A DNA stretch of 17,613 nucleotides, from the NCBI GenBank assembly GCA_023404955.1, contig JAEXZY010000021.1, forward strand, positions 1 through 17,613. Reading direction: 5' to 3'. Each line of letters starts with the position of its first letter. Positions within the stretch are counted from its first letter, which is position 1. The DNA comes from Actinomycetes bacterium. GTDB taxonomy: Bacteria; Actinomycetota; Actinomycetes; Mycobacteriales; Mycobacteriaceae. Positions 7,615-14,740 of the stretch are shown here, in pieces. The translations under genes and the position numbers were made by a program. The notes under the pieces are model-generated. The model was given only the letters and a program-made list of their open reading frames with translations. It did no database searches and was not told the origin of the DNA.

Positions 7615-7747
7615 GGCGTCAGTATGTCTGATCTCCGGGCCGGGAAATGACATTGGCCCGGTCGCATGGATGCGCCGAGGACGGGTGGTCTACGCTGCGT
7701 AGTATTCAATGCAGCCGTCTGACCGTCCGGCGGTCGATCGACTTGGT

Positions 7748-7753
7748 AGGAGG
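7748..7753 (+). promoter_or_regulatory. Ribosome binding site of ctaC
   Basis: A full AGGAGG lies seven bases before the GTG at 7761. It sets the ctaC start, since the longer open frame from 7647 lacks any such site and would place a basic stretch before the signal peptide. Confidence 0.85.
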
Positions 7754-7760
7754 CGCCAAC

Positions 7761-8786
7761 GTGCCCGCTCGCGGCCTGAAGTTGGTGGCATTGTCCCTGC
7801 TCCTGGGGGGGACGACGGTCCTGCTCAGCGGATGCAGCTGGTCCGATGCTCTCGCCCTGGGATGGCCCAAGGGCATCACCCCGGAAGCTCACCTGAACCG
7901 CGAACTGTGGATCGGTTCCATGATCGCCGCGCTGGTCGTCGGCGCGATCGTCTACGTGATGCTGTTCTGGACCGTGGTGTTCCACCGCAAGAAGAAGGGC
8001 GAGCAGGAACTGCCCCGCCAGTTCGGCTACAACATGCCGCTCGAGCTGGCCCTGACGGTCACCCCGTTCCTCATCATCTCGGTGCTCTTCTACTTCACCG
8101 TCGTCGTGCAGGAACGCATGCTGCACAAGGACCCCAACCCCGAGGTCGTCGTCGACGTCACCGCGTTCCAGTGGAACTGGAAGTTCGGCTACCAGAAGAT
8201 CGACTTCGGTGACGGAACGTTCACCTACGACGGCGTCGACAACGCCCGCAAAGAGGCGATGACCTCCAAGCCGGAGGGCACCTACGAGAACGGCGAGGAG
8301 CGCGTCGGCGCGATCCGCGGCCTGAACCCCGAGGACCGCACCTACCTGAACTTCGACAAGGTCGAGACGCTGGGCTCGTCGGAAGAGATCCCCGTGTTGG
8401 TGGTCCCCGCCGGCAAGCGCATCGAGTTCCAGATCGCCTCGGCCGACGTGATCCACGGCTTCTGGGTGCCGGAGTTCCTGTTCAAGCGCGACGTGCTGCC
8501 CGACCCCAAGGCGAACAACTCCGACAACATCTTCCAGGTCAGCGAGATCAACCAGACCGGTGCGTTCGTGGGCCGCTGCACCGAGATGTGCGGCACCTAT
8601 CACTCGATGATGAACTTCGAGCTGCGCGTCGTGGAGCCCAACGACTTCAAGGCGTACATGGATCAGCGCATCGCCGGCAAGACCAATGCCGAGGCGCTGC
8701 AGGCGATCAACCAGTCGCCGGTCGCGACCACGACCAAGCCGTTCGACACGCGCCGCGGTGAGCAGGCGCCCCAGGCGAGCAGGTAG
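7761..8786 (+). CDS. ctaC: Cytochrome c oxidase subunit II (CuA subunit), lipoprotein
   Basis: Subunit II of the aa3 oxidase takes electrons through its CuA centre and passes them to subunit I. The 341-residue protein starts VPARGLK with a signal peptide whose lipobox LLSGC puts the lipidated cysteine at residue 25. Two membrane segments follow at about 50-73 and 96-118, then the outer cupredoxin domain with the aromatic FQWNWKF at 136-142. The CuA ligands are all present: H232, then C273, E275, C277, H281 and M284 in GRCTEMCGTYHSMM. An insertion between about 143 and 195 is typical of actinobacterial CtaC, which docks with the diheme QcrC instead of a soluble cytochrome c. ctaF follows eight bases after the stop, forming one operon. 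Confidence 0.97.
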   Translation: MPARGLKLVALSLLLGGTTVLLSGCSWSDALALGWPKGITPEAHLNRELWIGSMIAALVVGAIVYVMLFWTVVFHRKKKGEQELPRQFGYNMPLELALTVTPFLIISVLFYFTVVVQERMLHKDPNPEVVVDVTAFQWNWKFGYQKIDFGDGTFTYDGVDNARKEAMTSKPEGTYENGEERVGAIRGLNPEDRTYLNFDKVETLGSSEEIPVLVVPAGKRIEFQIASADVIHGFWVPEFLFKRDVLPDPKANNSDNIFQVSEINQTGAFVGRCTEMCGTYHSMMNFELRVVEPNDFKAYMDQRIAGKTNAEALQAINQSPVATTTKPFDTRRGEQAPQASR

Positions 8787-8794
8787 GACAGCAG

Positions 8795-9214
8795 ATGCAC
8801 ATCGAAGCCCGGTTGTTCGAGTTCCTCACGGCGTTCTTCGCGCTGGCCACGGTGGTGTACGCGGTGCTCACCGCGCTGTTCGCCACCGGCGGGGTGGAGT
8901 GGGCAGGTACGACGGCGCTCGCGCTGACCACCGGCCTGACGCTGATCACCGGTACGTTCTTCCGCTTCGTCGCCCGCCGGCTGGACACCCGCCCGGAGGA
9001 CTACGAGGACGCCGAGATCGCCGACGGCGCCGGTGAACTGGGCTTCTACAGCCCACACAGCTGGTGGCCCGTCATGATCGCGCTGTCCGCGTCCGTCACC
9101 GCGGTCGGCATGGCCCTGTGGCTGCCGTGGCTCATCGTCGCGGGCGTCTGCTTCGTCCTGACCACGGTGTCCGGACTGGTCTTCGAGTACCACACCGGAC
9201 CCGAGAAGCACTAG
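8795..9214 (+). CDS. ctaF: Cytochrome c oxidase subunit IV, actinobacterial type
   Basis: Small accessory subunit of the actinobacterial aa3 oxidase. The 139 residues match the mycobacterial subunit in length and opening (MHIEARLFEFLTAFF). Four membrane segments at about 8-30, 37-59, 90-108 and 110-130 are joined by one polar loop containing RRLDTRPEDYEDAEIADGAGE and the conserved GFYSPHSWWP, which in this family contacts the supercomplex core. The start lies eight bases after the ctaC stop, so the two are co-transcribed. The C-terminus is short and polar. The assignment is secure from sequence and context. Confidence 0.95.
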   Translation: MHIEARLFEFLTAFFALATVVYAVLTALFATGGVEWAGTTALALTTGLTLITGTFFRFVARRLDTRPEDYEDAEIADGAGELGFYSPHSWWPVMIALSASVTAVGMALWLPWLIVAGVCFVLTTVSGLVFEYHTGPEKH

Positions 9215-9371
9215 TCGCCGACGGTCGTCGGTGCCGCGGCCGGGCAAGGTCACAATCCGGCATGAGTTGGCCCGCGACGGTCTTCCTGCGGCTGTTCGCG
9301 GCGTCCCGGTTGGGTAGTGTTGCCGCGTCACCGCGAGCCGCCATCGGCGGTGATCGGAGAAGCTGGCTGAT

Positions 9372-9376
9372 AAGGA
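9372..9376 (+). promoter_or_regulatory. Ribosome binding site that decides the mmpS3 start
   Basis: AAGGA ends one base before an in-frame ATG at 9377 and nine bases before the next ATG at 9386. Only the second spacing is workable, so 9386 (MSGP...) is the likely start. Confidence 0.6.
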
Positions 9377-9385
9377 ATGGCGCAC

Positions 9386-10249
9386 ATGAGCGGGCCTAGA
9401 GGCGACGAGCCGGGTGACCGGTCGTCAGCCGACGAACCGACACAGGACGTCTCGGGTCTCACCCCGGACAGTGACGCCGGTGCGCCCGGTACCGGTCCGA
9501 CCGACCACTACTCGCGCGCCTACTCCGCGCCGGAGTCCGAGCAGTTCGTCAGCCCCCCGTACGTGCCCGCCGAACAGTCGCTTTACGACTACGACAGCTA
9601 CGACTCGGCAGCCGAGGCCGGGGAGACCCCCGATCCGCCGCGGTGGCCCTGGGTGGTCGGCGTTGTCGCGATCATCGCCGCCATCGCGCTGGTGGTGTCG
9701 GTGTCGGTGCTGGTGACCCGCACGGACACGGACAACCTCGCGACGCCGGAGACCACCACCAGCGCCCCGCCGCCGGTCCAGGACGAGATCACCACCACGA
9801 CGCCGCCACCTCCGCCGCCTCCGCCACCGACCACCGAGGAACCGCCGCCACCGCCGCCGGAGACCGTGACGGTGACCGAGCCACCGCCGGAGCCGGCTCC
9901 GACCGAGGCGCCCCCACCGCCGCCACCGCCGACCACGACGGAGGCGCCGCCCCCACCGCCCACCACCACGCGGGCAGGCCCACGCCAGGTCACGTACTCC
10001 GTGACCGGCACGAAGGCGCCCGGCGACATCATCACGGTGACCTACACCGACGCTTCAGGCCGCAGCCGCACCCAGCGCAATGTCTACATCCCGTGGTCGC
10101 TGACCGTCACCCCGATCTCGCAGTCCGAGGTGGGCTCGGTGCAGGCTTCCAGCCTGTTCCTGGTCAGCCGGCTGAACTGCTCGATCACCACCAGTGACGG
10201 CACGGTGTTGTCCTCGAACACCAACAACACCGCCCAGACAAACTGCTAG
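9386..10249 (+). CDS. mmpS3: MmpS3-family membrane protein
   Basis: MmpS proteins have one membrane segment and an outer beta-rich domain; others of the family partner MmpL lipid exporters, but MmpS3 has no adjacent mmpL and its role at this locus is not settled. The 287 residues comprise an acidic disordered N-terminus, a conserved DHYSRAYSAPESE at 40-52, a membrane segment at about 88-111, a low-complexity Pro/Thr linker at about 121-198 with runs of seven to nine prolines, and a conserved domain at 200-287 (PRQVTYSVTGTKAPGDIITVTY). Cysteines 265 and 287 could form a disulfide. The long Pro/Thr linker suggests reach across the periplasm or cell wall. It follows ctaF after 171 bases and precedes the next gene by five bases. 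Confidence 0.93.
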   Translation: MSGPRGDEPGDRSSADEPTQDVSGLTPDSDAGAPGTGPTDHYSRAYSAPESEQFVSPPYVPAEQSLYDYDSYDSAAEAGETPDPPRWPWVVGVVAIIAAIALVVSVSVLVTRTDTDNLATPETTTSAPPPVQDEITTTTPPPPPPPPPTTEEPPPPPPETVTVTEPPPEPAPTEAPPPPPPPTTTEAPPPPPTTTRAGPRQVTYSVTGTKAPGDIITVTYTDASGRSRTQRNVYIPWSLTVTPISQSEVGSVQASSLFLVSRLNCSITTSDGTVLSSNTNNTAQTNC

Positions 10250-10254
10250 CCGGC

Positions 10255-10872
10255 ATGACGACTTACACGCCCGACCGGACGGATCGCATCCTGCTCGGCG
10301 GCTGCGCGGCCGCCTGGCTCGCCGCACTGGGAGCGGGTGTCGCCGCGACGGTGGCGCTCGTCGACCTCGGTAGCGGCCACACCGCGTCCACAGGGGACTC
10401 CGGCACACCCTGGTTCCTCTACGTCGTCATCGGGGTGTCGGCGGCGGTGATCCTCGCCGCGGTACCGCTGCTGCTGCGAGCCCGCCGCGACGCGCGCCGA
10501 CATGCCGAGCCCCAGGAGCCGACACCTCGTCCGACGGCCGCGGCCGCCGGGCAGGGGAGCGGGGCGCCGCGGGTCACCGAGGCGCCGACGGAGAAGATCC
10601 GCGCTGTCACCCCGGCCCCTGCCCCCGCGTCGCCGGCTGCATTGTCGGCTGGGTCGCCCCTCGTCGAACAGCTCACCCTGCGCTGCGCGGCGTCCATCGG
10701 CTGCGCGATGGGCGTTGCCTACGCGCTGATCGGCACCGCGACCTACCTGATGGCCGTCGACAACGATGTCGCCTCCTGGGTCTTCTACGGCGCCGCCGGC
10801 GTCGTCACCGCCGCCGTGGTCGGCCTGCCGGTGTACTTCCTGCGCGAGCTACGCACCCACGCCGCTGCCTGA
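10255..10872 (+). CDS. Four-pass membrane protein (Rv2197c-like, probably DUF2561)
   Basis: Function unknown. The 205-residue protein has membrane segments at about 12-36, 53-74, 143-167 and 173-196. The long Pro/Ala/Thr-rich loop (about 78-140) between the second and third begins with basic residues, so it is probably cytosolic. Recognisable stretches are TDRILLGGCAAAWLAALG at the start and TATYLMAVDND near 161, which correspond to the M. tuberculosis protein encoded at the same place. It begins five bases after the mmpS3 stop, indicating co-transcription, and is followed by the strong hairpin terminator. Its constant position between mmpS3 and qcrB suggests an envelope or respiratory link, but nothing in the sequence shows one. 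Confidence 0.85.
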   Translation: MTTYTPDRTDRILLGGCAAAWLAALGAGVAATVALVDLGSGHTASTGDSGTPWFLYVVIGVSAAVILAAVPLLLRARRDARRHAEPQEPTPRPTAAAAGQGSGAPRVTEAPTEKIRAVTPAPAPASPAALSAGSPLVEQLTLRCAASIGCAMGVAYALIGTATYLMAVDNDVASWVFYGAAGVVTAAVVGLPVYFLRELRTHAAA

Positions 10873-10900
10873 CAGCAGTTCCGTCCCGAGCGCACAGAAA

Positions 10901-10932
10901 ACAACCGCCCCGGCCGGAGCCGGGGCGGTTGT
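10901..10932. terminator. Strong bidirectional intrinsic terminator
   Basis: A perfect 14-bp GC-rich stem, ACAACCGCCCCGGC paired with its complement, closes a CGGA loop. It lies 29 bases after the plus-strand membrane-protein stop and 19 bases beyond the qcrB stop. On the minus strand the stem is followed by TTTCTGTG and on the plus strand by CTGTTCGTTCT. It therefore separates the convergent ctaC-side genes from the ctaE-qcrCAB operon. Confidence 0.92.
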
Positions 10933-10950
10933 CTGTTCGTTCTCAGGCGG

Positions 10951-12702
10951 TCAGTGGTGACCGTTGTCGGATGACCCGTTGGCGTGACCGTTCGACGATC
11001 CGTGACCGTTCGAGCCGTGGCCGTTCGATCCGTTGTGACCGACGCGTTCCCGCAGCGCGGTGAGCGCCCGGTGTTCGGCCGCGTGGGCCGCTTCGGTGAT
11101 CGCCTCGTGCTCGGACACGGGGTCCGCGCTGAGGAAGCTGCCCGTGCCGGGAGCGCCGGCCGAACCCAGCTTGTTCATGCGCTTGGGCAGAGCCGCGCCC
11201 TGGTATTCGAGCGGGATCGCGTGGCCGTGCTCGTCGACCGGACCCAGCGGCTGGTGCAGCTCGATGTAGGCACCGTGCGGCAGCCGCTTGATGATGCCCG
11301 TCTCGATACCGTGCTCGAGCACCTCGCGGTCGCTGCGCTGCAGCGCCACCGCCCAGCGGTAGGCGATGTAGTACACGATCGCCGGCAACACCACCATGCC
11401 GATGCGACCGATCCACGTCGTCGCGTTCAGCGAGATGTGGAACTTCAGCGCGATGATGTCGTTCATGCAGGCGAAGGTCAGCACGATGTACAGCGAGATC
11501 GCCGCCGCCCCGATCGCGGTACGCGTCGGTGCGTCACGCGGACGCTGCAGCAGGTTGTGGTGCGCGTCGTCACCGGAGAACTTCTTCTCCAGGAACGGAT
11601 AGGCGATCAGCAGCATGAACACCAGGCCCATGCCGAGGGCCACCCACACGCCCTGCGGGATGGTGTGGCCGAACGGGTAGAACTCCCACGCCGGCCACAA
11701 CCGGATCAGGCCGTCGGTCCACATCATGTAGAAGTCGGGCTGGCTACCCGCCGAGACCTGCGACGGTTTGTACGGCCCCAGCACCCAGATCGGGTTGATC
11801 TGCAGCAGACCGCCCATCAGGCCGAGGATGCCGACGGTGACGGCGAAGAACGCGCCCGACTTCACCGCGAACACCGGCATGACGCGCACGCCGACGACGT
11901 TGGTCTCGGTGCGCCCGGGGCCGGGGAACTGGGTGTGCTTCTGGAACCACACCAATGCCAGGTGCACGCCGATCAGAGCCAGGATGATCCCGGGGATCAG
12001 CAGGATGTGCAGCGCGTACAGGCGCGGGATGAGGATCTCGCCGGGGAAATCGCCGCCGAACAGTGCCCAGTGCATCCAAGTGCCGACGACGGGGATGCCC
12101 ATCGTGATGCCCGACAGCGCGGCGCGGATGCCGGTGCCCGAGAGCAGGTCGTCGGGCAGCGAGTAGCCGGCGAAGCCCTCGATGCAGGCGAGCATCGACA
12201 GGATGGTGCCGAAGACCCAGTTGATCTCGCGCGGCTTGCGGAACGCGCCGGTGAAGAACACGCGGGCCATGTGCACGAACACGGCGACGATGAAGACCAG
12301 CGCGGCCCAGTGGTGGATCTGCCGGATGAGCAGGCCGCCACGGATGTCGAACGAGATGTTGAGCGTCGAGCGGTACGCGTCGGACATCGTCACGCCCTGG
12401 AGGGGCACGTACGAGCCGTCGTAGACGACCTGGCTGGCGCTCGGGACGAACCAGAACGTCAGGAACGCGCCGGTCAGCAGGCAGACGATCATCGAGTACA
12501 TGGCGATCTCGCCGAGCATGAACGACCAGTGGTCGGGGAAGACCTTCTTGGCCAGGAAGGACACACCCTTGGCGGCGCCGACGCGGTCGTCGACCCAGCC
12601 GGCGATGCCGCCGAGCGGCTTGGCGGCCGACGCCTCGGCGTCGGCCTGCCGGTCGCCGGAACGCAGCGCGTCGGCGGGACGGGACTCGTTGATGGTGCTC
12701 AT
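10951..12702 (-). CDS. qcrB: Cytochrome bc1 complex cytochrome b subunit (hybrid of two lineages)
   Basis: QcrB carries the two b hemes and both quinone sites of the membrane menaquinol:cytochrome c reductase. The ATG at 12702-12700 gives 583 residues and overlaps the qcrA stop by four bases (ATGA). Heme-ligand histidines appear in the second and fourth helices (H130/H131 with H144; H232 with H247). C-terminal to them are the quinone-site region around GSQPDFYMMWTDG (319-331) and the long actinobacterial C-terminal extension with LQRSDREVLEHGIETGIIKRLPHGAY. Residues from about 193 onward are typically mycobacterial. Residues 1 to about 178, including KPLGGIAGWVDDRVGAAK and KKVFPDHWSFMLGEIAMYS, are of Micrococcales type and unlike any mycobacterial QcrB I know. 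The protein ends in a Gly/Asn/Ser/His-rich tail. The frame is intact across the join. Confidence 0.93.
   Translation of the reverse strand: MSTINESRPADALRSGDRQADAEASAAKPLGGIAGWVDDRVGAAKGVSFLAKKVFPDHWSFMLGEIAMYSMIVCLLTGAFLTFWFVPSASQVVYDGSYVPLQGVTMSDAYRSTLNISFDIRGGLLIRQIHHWAALVFIVAVFVHMARVFFTGAFRKPREINWVFGTILSMLACIEGFAGYSLPDDLLSGTGIRAALSGITMGIPVVGTWMHWALFGGDFPGEILIPRLYALHILLIPGIILALIGVHLALVWFQKHTQFPGPGRTETNVVGVRVMPVFAVKSGAFFAVTVGILGLMGGLLQINPIWVLGPYKPSQVSAGSQPDFYMMWTDGLIRLWPAWEFYPFGHTIPQGVWVALGMGLVFMLLIAYPFLEKKFSGDDAHHNLLQRPRDAPTRTAIGAAAISLYIVLTFACMNDIIALKFHISLNATTWIGRIGMVVLPAIVYYIAYRWAVALQRSDREVLEHGIETGIIKRLPHGAYIELHQPLGPVDEHGHAIPLEYQGAALPKRMNKLGSAGAPGTGSFLSADPVSEHEAITEAAHAAEHRALTALRERVGHNGSNGHGSNGHGSSNGHANGSSDNGHH
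12125..12171. other. Inferred join between mycobacterial and non-mycobacterial sequence
   Basis: Within qcrB, the shared stretch GYSLPDDLLSGTGIRAA (residues 179-195) is nearly identical in both lineages. Everything coded on its low-coordinate side is mycobacterial in type and everything on its high-coordinate side is Micrococcales-like. The exact breakpoint cannot be placed inside the shared stretch by eye. Confidence 0.75.
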
Positions 12703-13802
12703 CGTGCACGCTCCCAGAAGCTCGGTCCCACGGGCTCGAGGAAGCCCTGGGGTGCGACGAGGTAGCCGGCGTCGTCGACGGTGATCTTCAGCTGCGGCAG
12801 CGGCCGCTTGGCCGGGCCGAAGATGACGGCGCAGTCCTCGGTGAGGTCGAAGGTCGACTGGTGGCACGGGCAGAGCAGGTGGTGCGTCTGCTGCTCGTAG
12901 AGGCCGACCGCGCAGCCCACGTGGGTGCAGATCTTGGAGTAGGCGACGGTTCCGTCGACGCCCCAGTCCTTGGCCTTCTGCACCTTGATCAGCTCAGGCT
13001 CGAGACGGATCAGGATGACCGCTGCCTTGGCCTTGGCCTCGAGGACGTGCTTGCCCTCGTCGATGTACTTCTGAAGGGTCTCCGGCATGACGTGGAAGAC
13101 CGAGCCGAGGGTGACCTCGTCGAGGCGGATCGGCGTCATCTCCGGGTCGCGCATGAGGCGGATCGGCTTGCCGCCGTTCTCCTTCGGGTCCCAGATCGTG
13201 TGCTTGAGCTCGTCGATGGTCACCGGCCCGAGCGAGCCCGCGACCTGCAGGCCGAGCGGGAGGGCGAAGAGACCGAGCGCGCCACCGAGCGTGTACTTCA
13301 GGACGGGGCGACGGTTCATCTGCGTCGACTCGACGCCGGCGGCCACGACCTGGACGGCCTTGGCGCGCTCCTGCGGCGTCGAGGCCTGGGGGTGGCGCTC
13401 CTCGATGATCTCCTCGTCGGACATGAGCGTCTTGGCCCAGTGGACCGCCCCGATGCCGATGAGGAAGATCGAGAACCCGAGCGAGAGGCCGAGGACGACG
13501 TTCTGCGTCTTCGCCTTGCCGATGCCCGGGAAGAAGAACGTGGCCTCGTCGGGGATGGCGAAGTAGCTGACGAGGAAGACGAGCGTGGCCAGCATCGACA
13601 GGCCGAACAGCGTCGCCACCTGGCGCTCGGCGCGCTTGGCGGCGGCCGGGTCGTCGTCGGCGGCGCGGTGGACGTGGGCCGGCAGCCCCGGGTTCTCGAA
13701 GAGGTCCGCTGCGGCGTCGGCGTGGCGCTCGACGGCGCCCGACTCGGAACCGTGGGCGAGCGCGGTGCCCGCTCCGGAGTCCGTCGTCTCGTTGTCGTTC
13801 AT
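12699..13802 (-). CDS. qcrA: Rieske iron-sulfur subunit of the cytochrome bc1 complex
   Basis: QcrA accepts one electron from menaquinol on its [2Fe-2S] cluster and passes it to QcrC. The 367 residues contain three membrane segments (about 62-83, 102-122, 170-190), the actinobacterial arrangement, then the Rieske domain. Cluster ligands C292, H294, C311 and H314 and the disulfide pair C297/C313 are in the two boxes CTHVGC and CPCHQS. The acidic His/Ala-rich N-terminus (AHVHRAADDDPAAAKRAERQVATLFGLSMLATLVF) and short outer loops are those of Micrococcales or Nocardioidaceae. Mycobacterial QcrA is longer (about 400-430) with a long insertion before the Rieske domain. The stop overlaps the qcrB start by four bases. 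The ATG likewise overlaps the stop of an 18-codon frame that bridges from qcrC. Confidence 0.96.
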   Translation of the reverse strand: MNDNETTDSGAGTALAHGSESGAVERHADAAADLFENPGLPAHVHRAADDDPAAAKRAERQVATLFGLSMLATLVFLVSYFAIPDEATFFFPGIGKAKTQNVVLGLSLGFSIFLIGIGAVHWAKTLMSDEEIIEERHPQASTPQERAKAVQVVAAGVESTQMNRRPVLKYTLGGALGLFALPLGLQVAGSLGPVTIDELKHTIWDPKENGGKPIRLMRDPEMTPIRLDEVTLGSVFHVMPETLQKYIDEGKHVLEAKAKAAVILIRLEPELIKVQKAKDWGVDGTVAYSKICTHVGCAVGLYEQQTHHLLCPCHQSTFDLTEDCAVIFGPAKRPLPQLKITVDDAGYLVAPQGFLEPVGPSFWERAR

Positions 13803-13855
13803 CGGGTGGTGGTCCTGTCGTCGTGCGTGATCTGGACGATGCAGTGGGTGCTCAT
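13799..13855 (-). CDS. Possible 18-residue coupling peptide between qcrC and qcrA
   Basis: An 18-codon frame (MSTHCIVQITHDDRTTTR) exactly fills the qcrC-qcrA gap. Its ATG overlaps the qcrC stop in ATGA (13855-13852) and its TGA overlaps the qcrA ATG in ATGA (13802-13799). The same double overlap would let a ribosome ending qcrC continue to qcrA. No homologous peptide is known to me, and the function may lie only in its translation. It may also be chance. Confidence 0.35.
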   Translation of the reverse strand: MSTHCIVQITHDDRTTTR

Positions 13856-14658
13856 GCGGCCTTCTTGCCGAGCCAGACGGCGCAGGCGATGAGGATGCCG
13901 AGGCCGAAGACCCACGCGAAGAGGCCCTCGGAGACCGGGCCCAGGTTGCCGAGCGTCAGGCCGCCGACGTTGGTCTCGTTCTCCTGCGCCTTGAGGTAGG
14001 AGATGACCTTCTGCTTGGCCTCGGGCGTCAGGTTGGTGTCGTTGAAGACGGGCATCGACTGCGGGCCGGTGAGCATGGCCTCGTAGATGTGCGTCGGGGT
14101 GGTCTCCTGCAGCGACGGCGCGTACTTGCCGCGGGTCAGCGCGCCACCGGCGCCGGCGAAGTTGTGGCACATGGCGCAGTTGACGCGGAAGATCTCGCCG
14201 CCCTCGGCGATGGCCTTGTTGTTCTCGGGCGAGCCGGGCTCGATGACGGTCGTGTACTTCGAGTCCGGGATGGCCGGGCCCGGGCCGAGCGACTGGACGT
14301 ACGCGGCGAGGGCGCTGATCTGCTCCGGCGAGAACTTCACCTTGTTGACCGGGGCCTGGACGTTCGGGCCGGCGAGCGGCATGCGGCCGGTGCCGACCTG
14401 GAAGTCGACGGAGGCCGCGCCGACGCCGACGAGCGAGGGGCCCGACTTCGTGCCCTGGGCGTTGAGGCCGTGGCAGGTGGCGCAGTTGGCGAGGAAGAGG
14501 TCCTTGCCCTCGGCGACGGTGTCGGCGGTGACGGACGCGGCCGCGTTGGCGTCCTTGGGTGCGAGGAAGGAGTAGGCGCCCCCGGTCACGAGCAGGCCGA
14601 GCAGCAGCAGCACCGCGATCGCGGCGGGGTGTCGGCGTCGGGCGGCCAAGGCTTTCAC
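13852..14658 (-). CDS. qcrC: Diheme cytochrome c subunit of the cytochrome bc1 complex
   Basis: QcrC is the membrane-anchored diheme cytochrome c that replaces soluble cytochrome c in actinobacteria and delivers electrons from the Rieske cluster to CuA of CtaC. The 268 residues start at GTG (14658-14656), with AGGAAG five bases upstream. An N-terminal membrane segment (about 13-33) is followed by two class I cytochrome domains. Heme-binding motifs are CATCH (59-63) and CAMCH (161-165), with candidate axial methionines in GRMPL (M93) and SMPVF (M202). A C-terminal membrane anchor lies at about 245-264, ending in LGKKAA. It lies between ctaE (82-base gap) and qcrA, the universal actinobacterial order. 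The sequence type is non-mycobacterial, like its neighbours. Confidence 0.97.
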   Translation of the reverse strand: MKALAARRRHPAAIAVLLLLGLLVTGGAYSFLAPKDANAAASVTADTVAEGKDLFLANCATCHGLNAQGTKSGPSLVGVGAASVDFQVGTGRMPLAGPNVQAPVNKVKFSPEQISALAAYVQSLGPGPAIPDSKYTTVIEPGSPENNKAIAEGGEIFRVNCAMCHNFAGAGGALTRGKYAPSLQETTPTHIYEAMLTGPQSMPVFNDTNLTPEAKQKVISYLKAQENETNVGGLTLGNLGPVSEGLFAWVFGLGILIACAVWLGKKAA

Positions 14659-14663
14659 TGTGT

Positions 14664-14669
14664 CTTCCT
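14664..14669 (-). promoter_or_regulatory. Ribosome binding site of qcrC
   Basis: AGGAAG on the minus strand, five bases before the GTG at 14658-14656; it supports the GTG start. Confidence 0.65.
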
Positions 14670-14740
14670 GTCGTCCAAGGGGGTCACGGTCGGAGTGGTG
14701 CGAAGGGGCATGCGCCGGGAGGGCTTCCGAGGCGGCGTGG

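Noticed and set aside
6169..7650. Long plus-strand open frame (493 codons) opposite asnB
   Set aside because: Antisense mirror of asnB with charged, low-complexity composition and no recognisable motif.
7615..7760. TAGTAT near 7699 as a ctaC promoter -10
   Set aside because: It resembles TANNNT, but I found no -35 at a fitting distance and cannot separate it from chance.
7590..8603. Minus-strand open frame (337 codons) opposite ctaC
   Set aside because: Antisense to ctaC, whose signal peptide, CuA ligands and ribosome site are all present; the mirror product has no domain.
9740..9985. Repeat-like CCGCCACC tracts considered as a repeat array or CRISPR
   Set aside because: They encode the Pro/Thr linker of MmpS3 in frame; there are no spacers or regular repeat units.
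12699..12702. qcrA-qcrB overlap considered as a frameshift
   Set aside because: The ATGA overlap is the normal stop/start coupling of adjacent genes; both frames are intact.
10984..12765. Long plus-strand open frame (593 codons) opposite qcrB
   Set aside because: It is antisense to a fully recognised gene, its product is Arg/Asp/His/Gln-rich without any domain, and such mirror frames are expected at this GC content.
12861..13892. Plus-strand open frame (343 codons) opposite qcrA
   Set aside because: Antisense to qcrA and made almost wholly of Asp, Glu, Arg, Leu and Val, the typical mirror product of GC-rich coding DNA.
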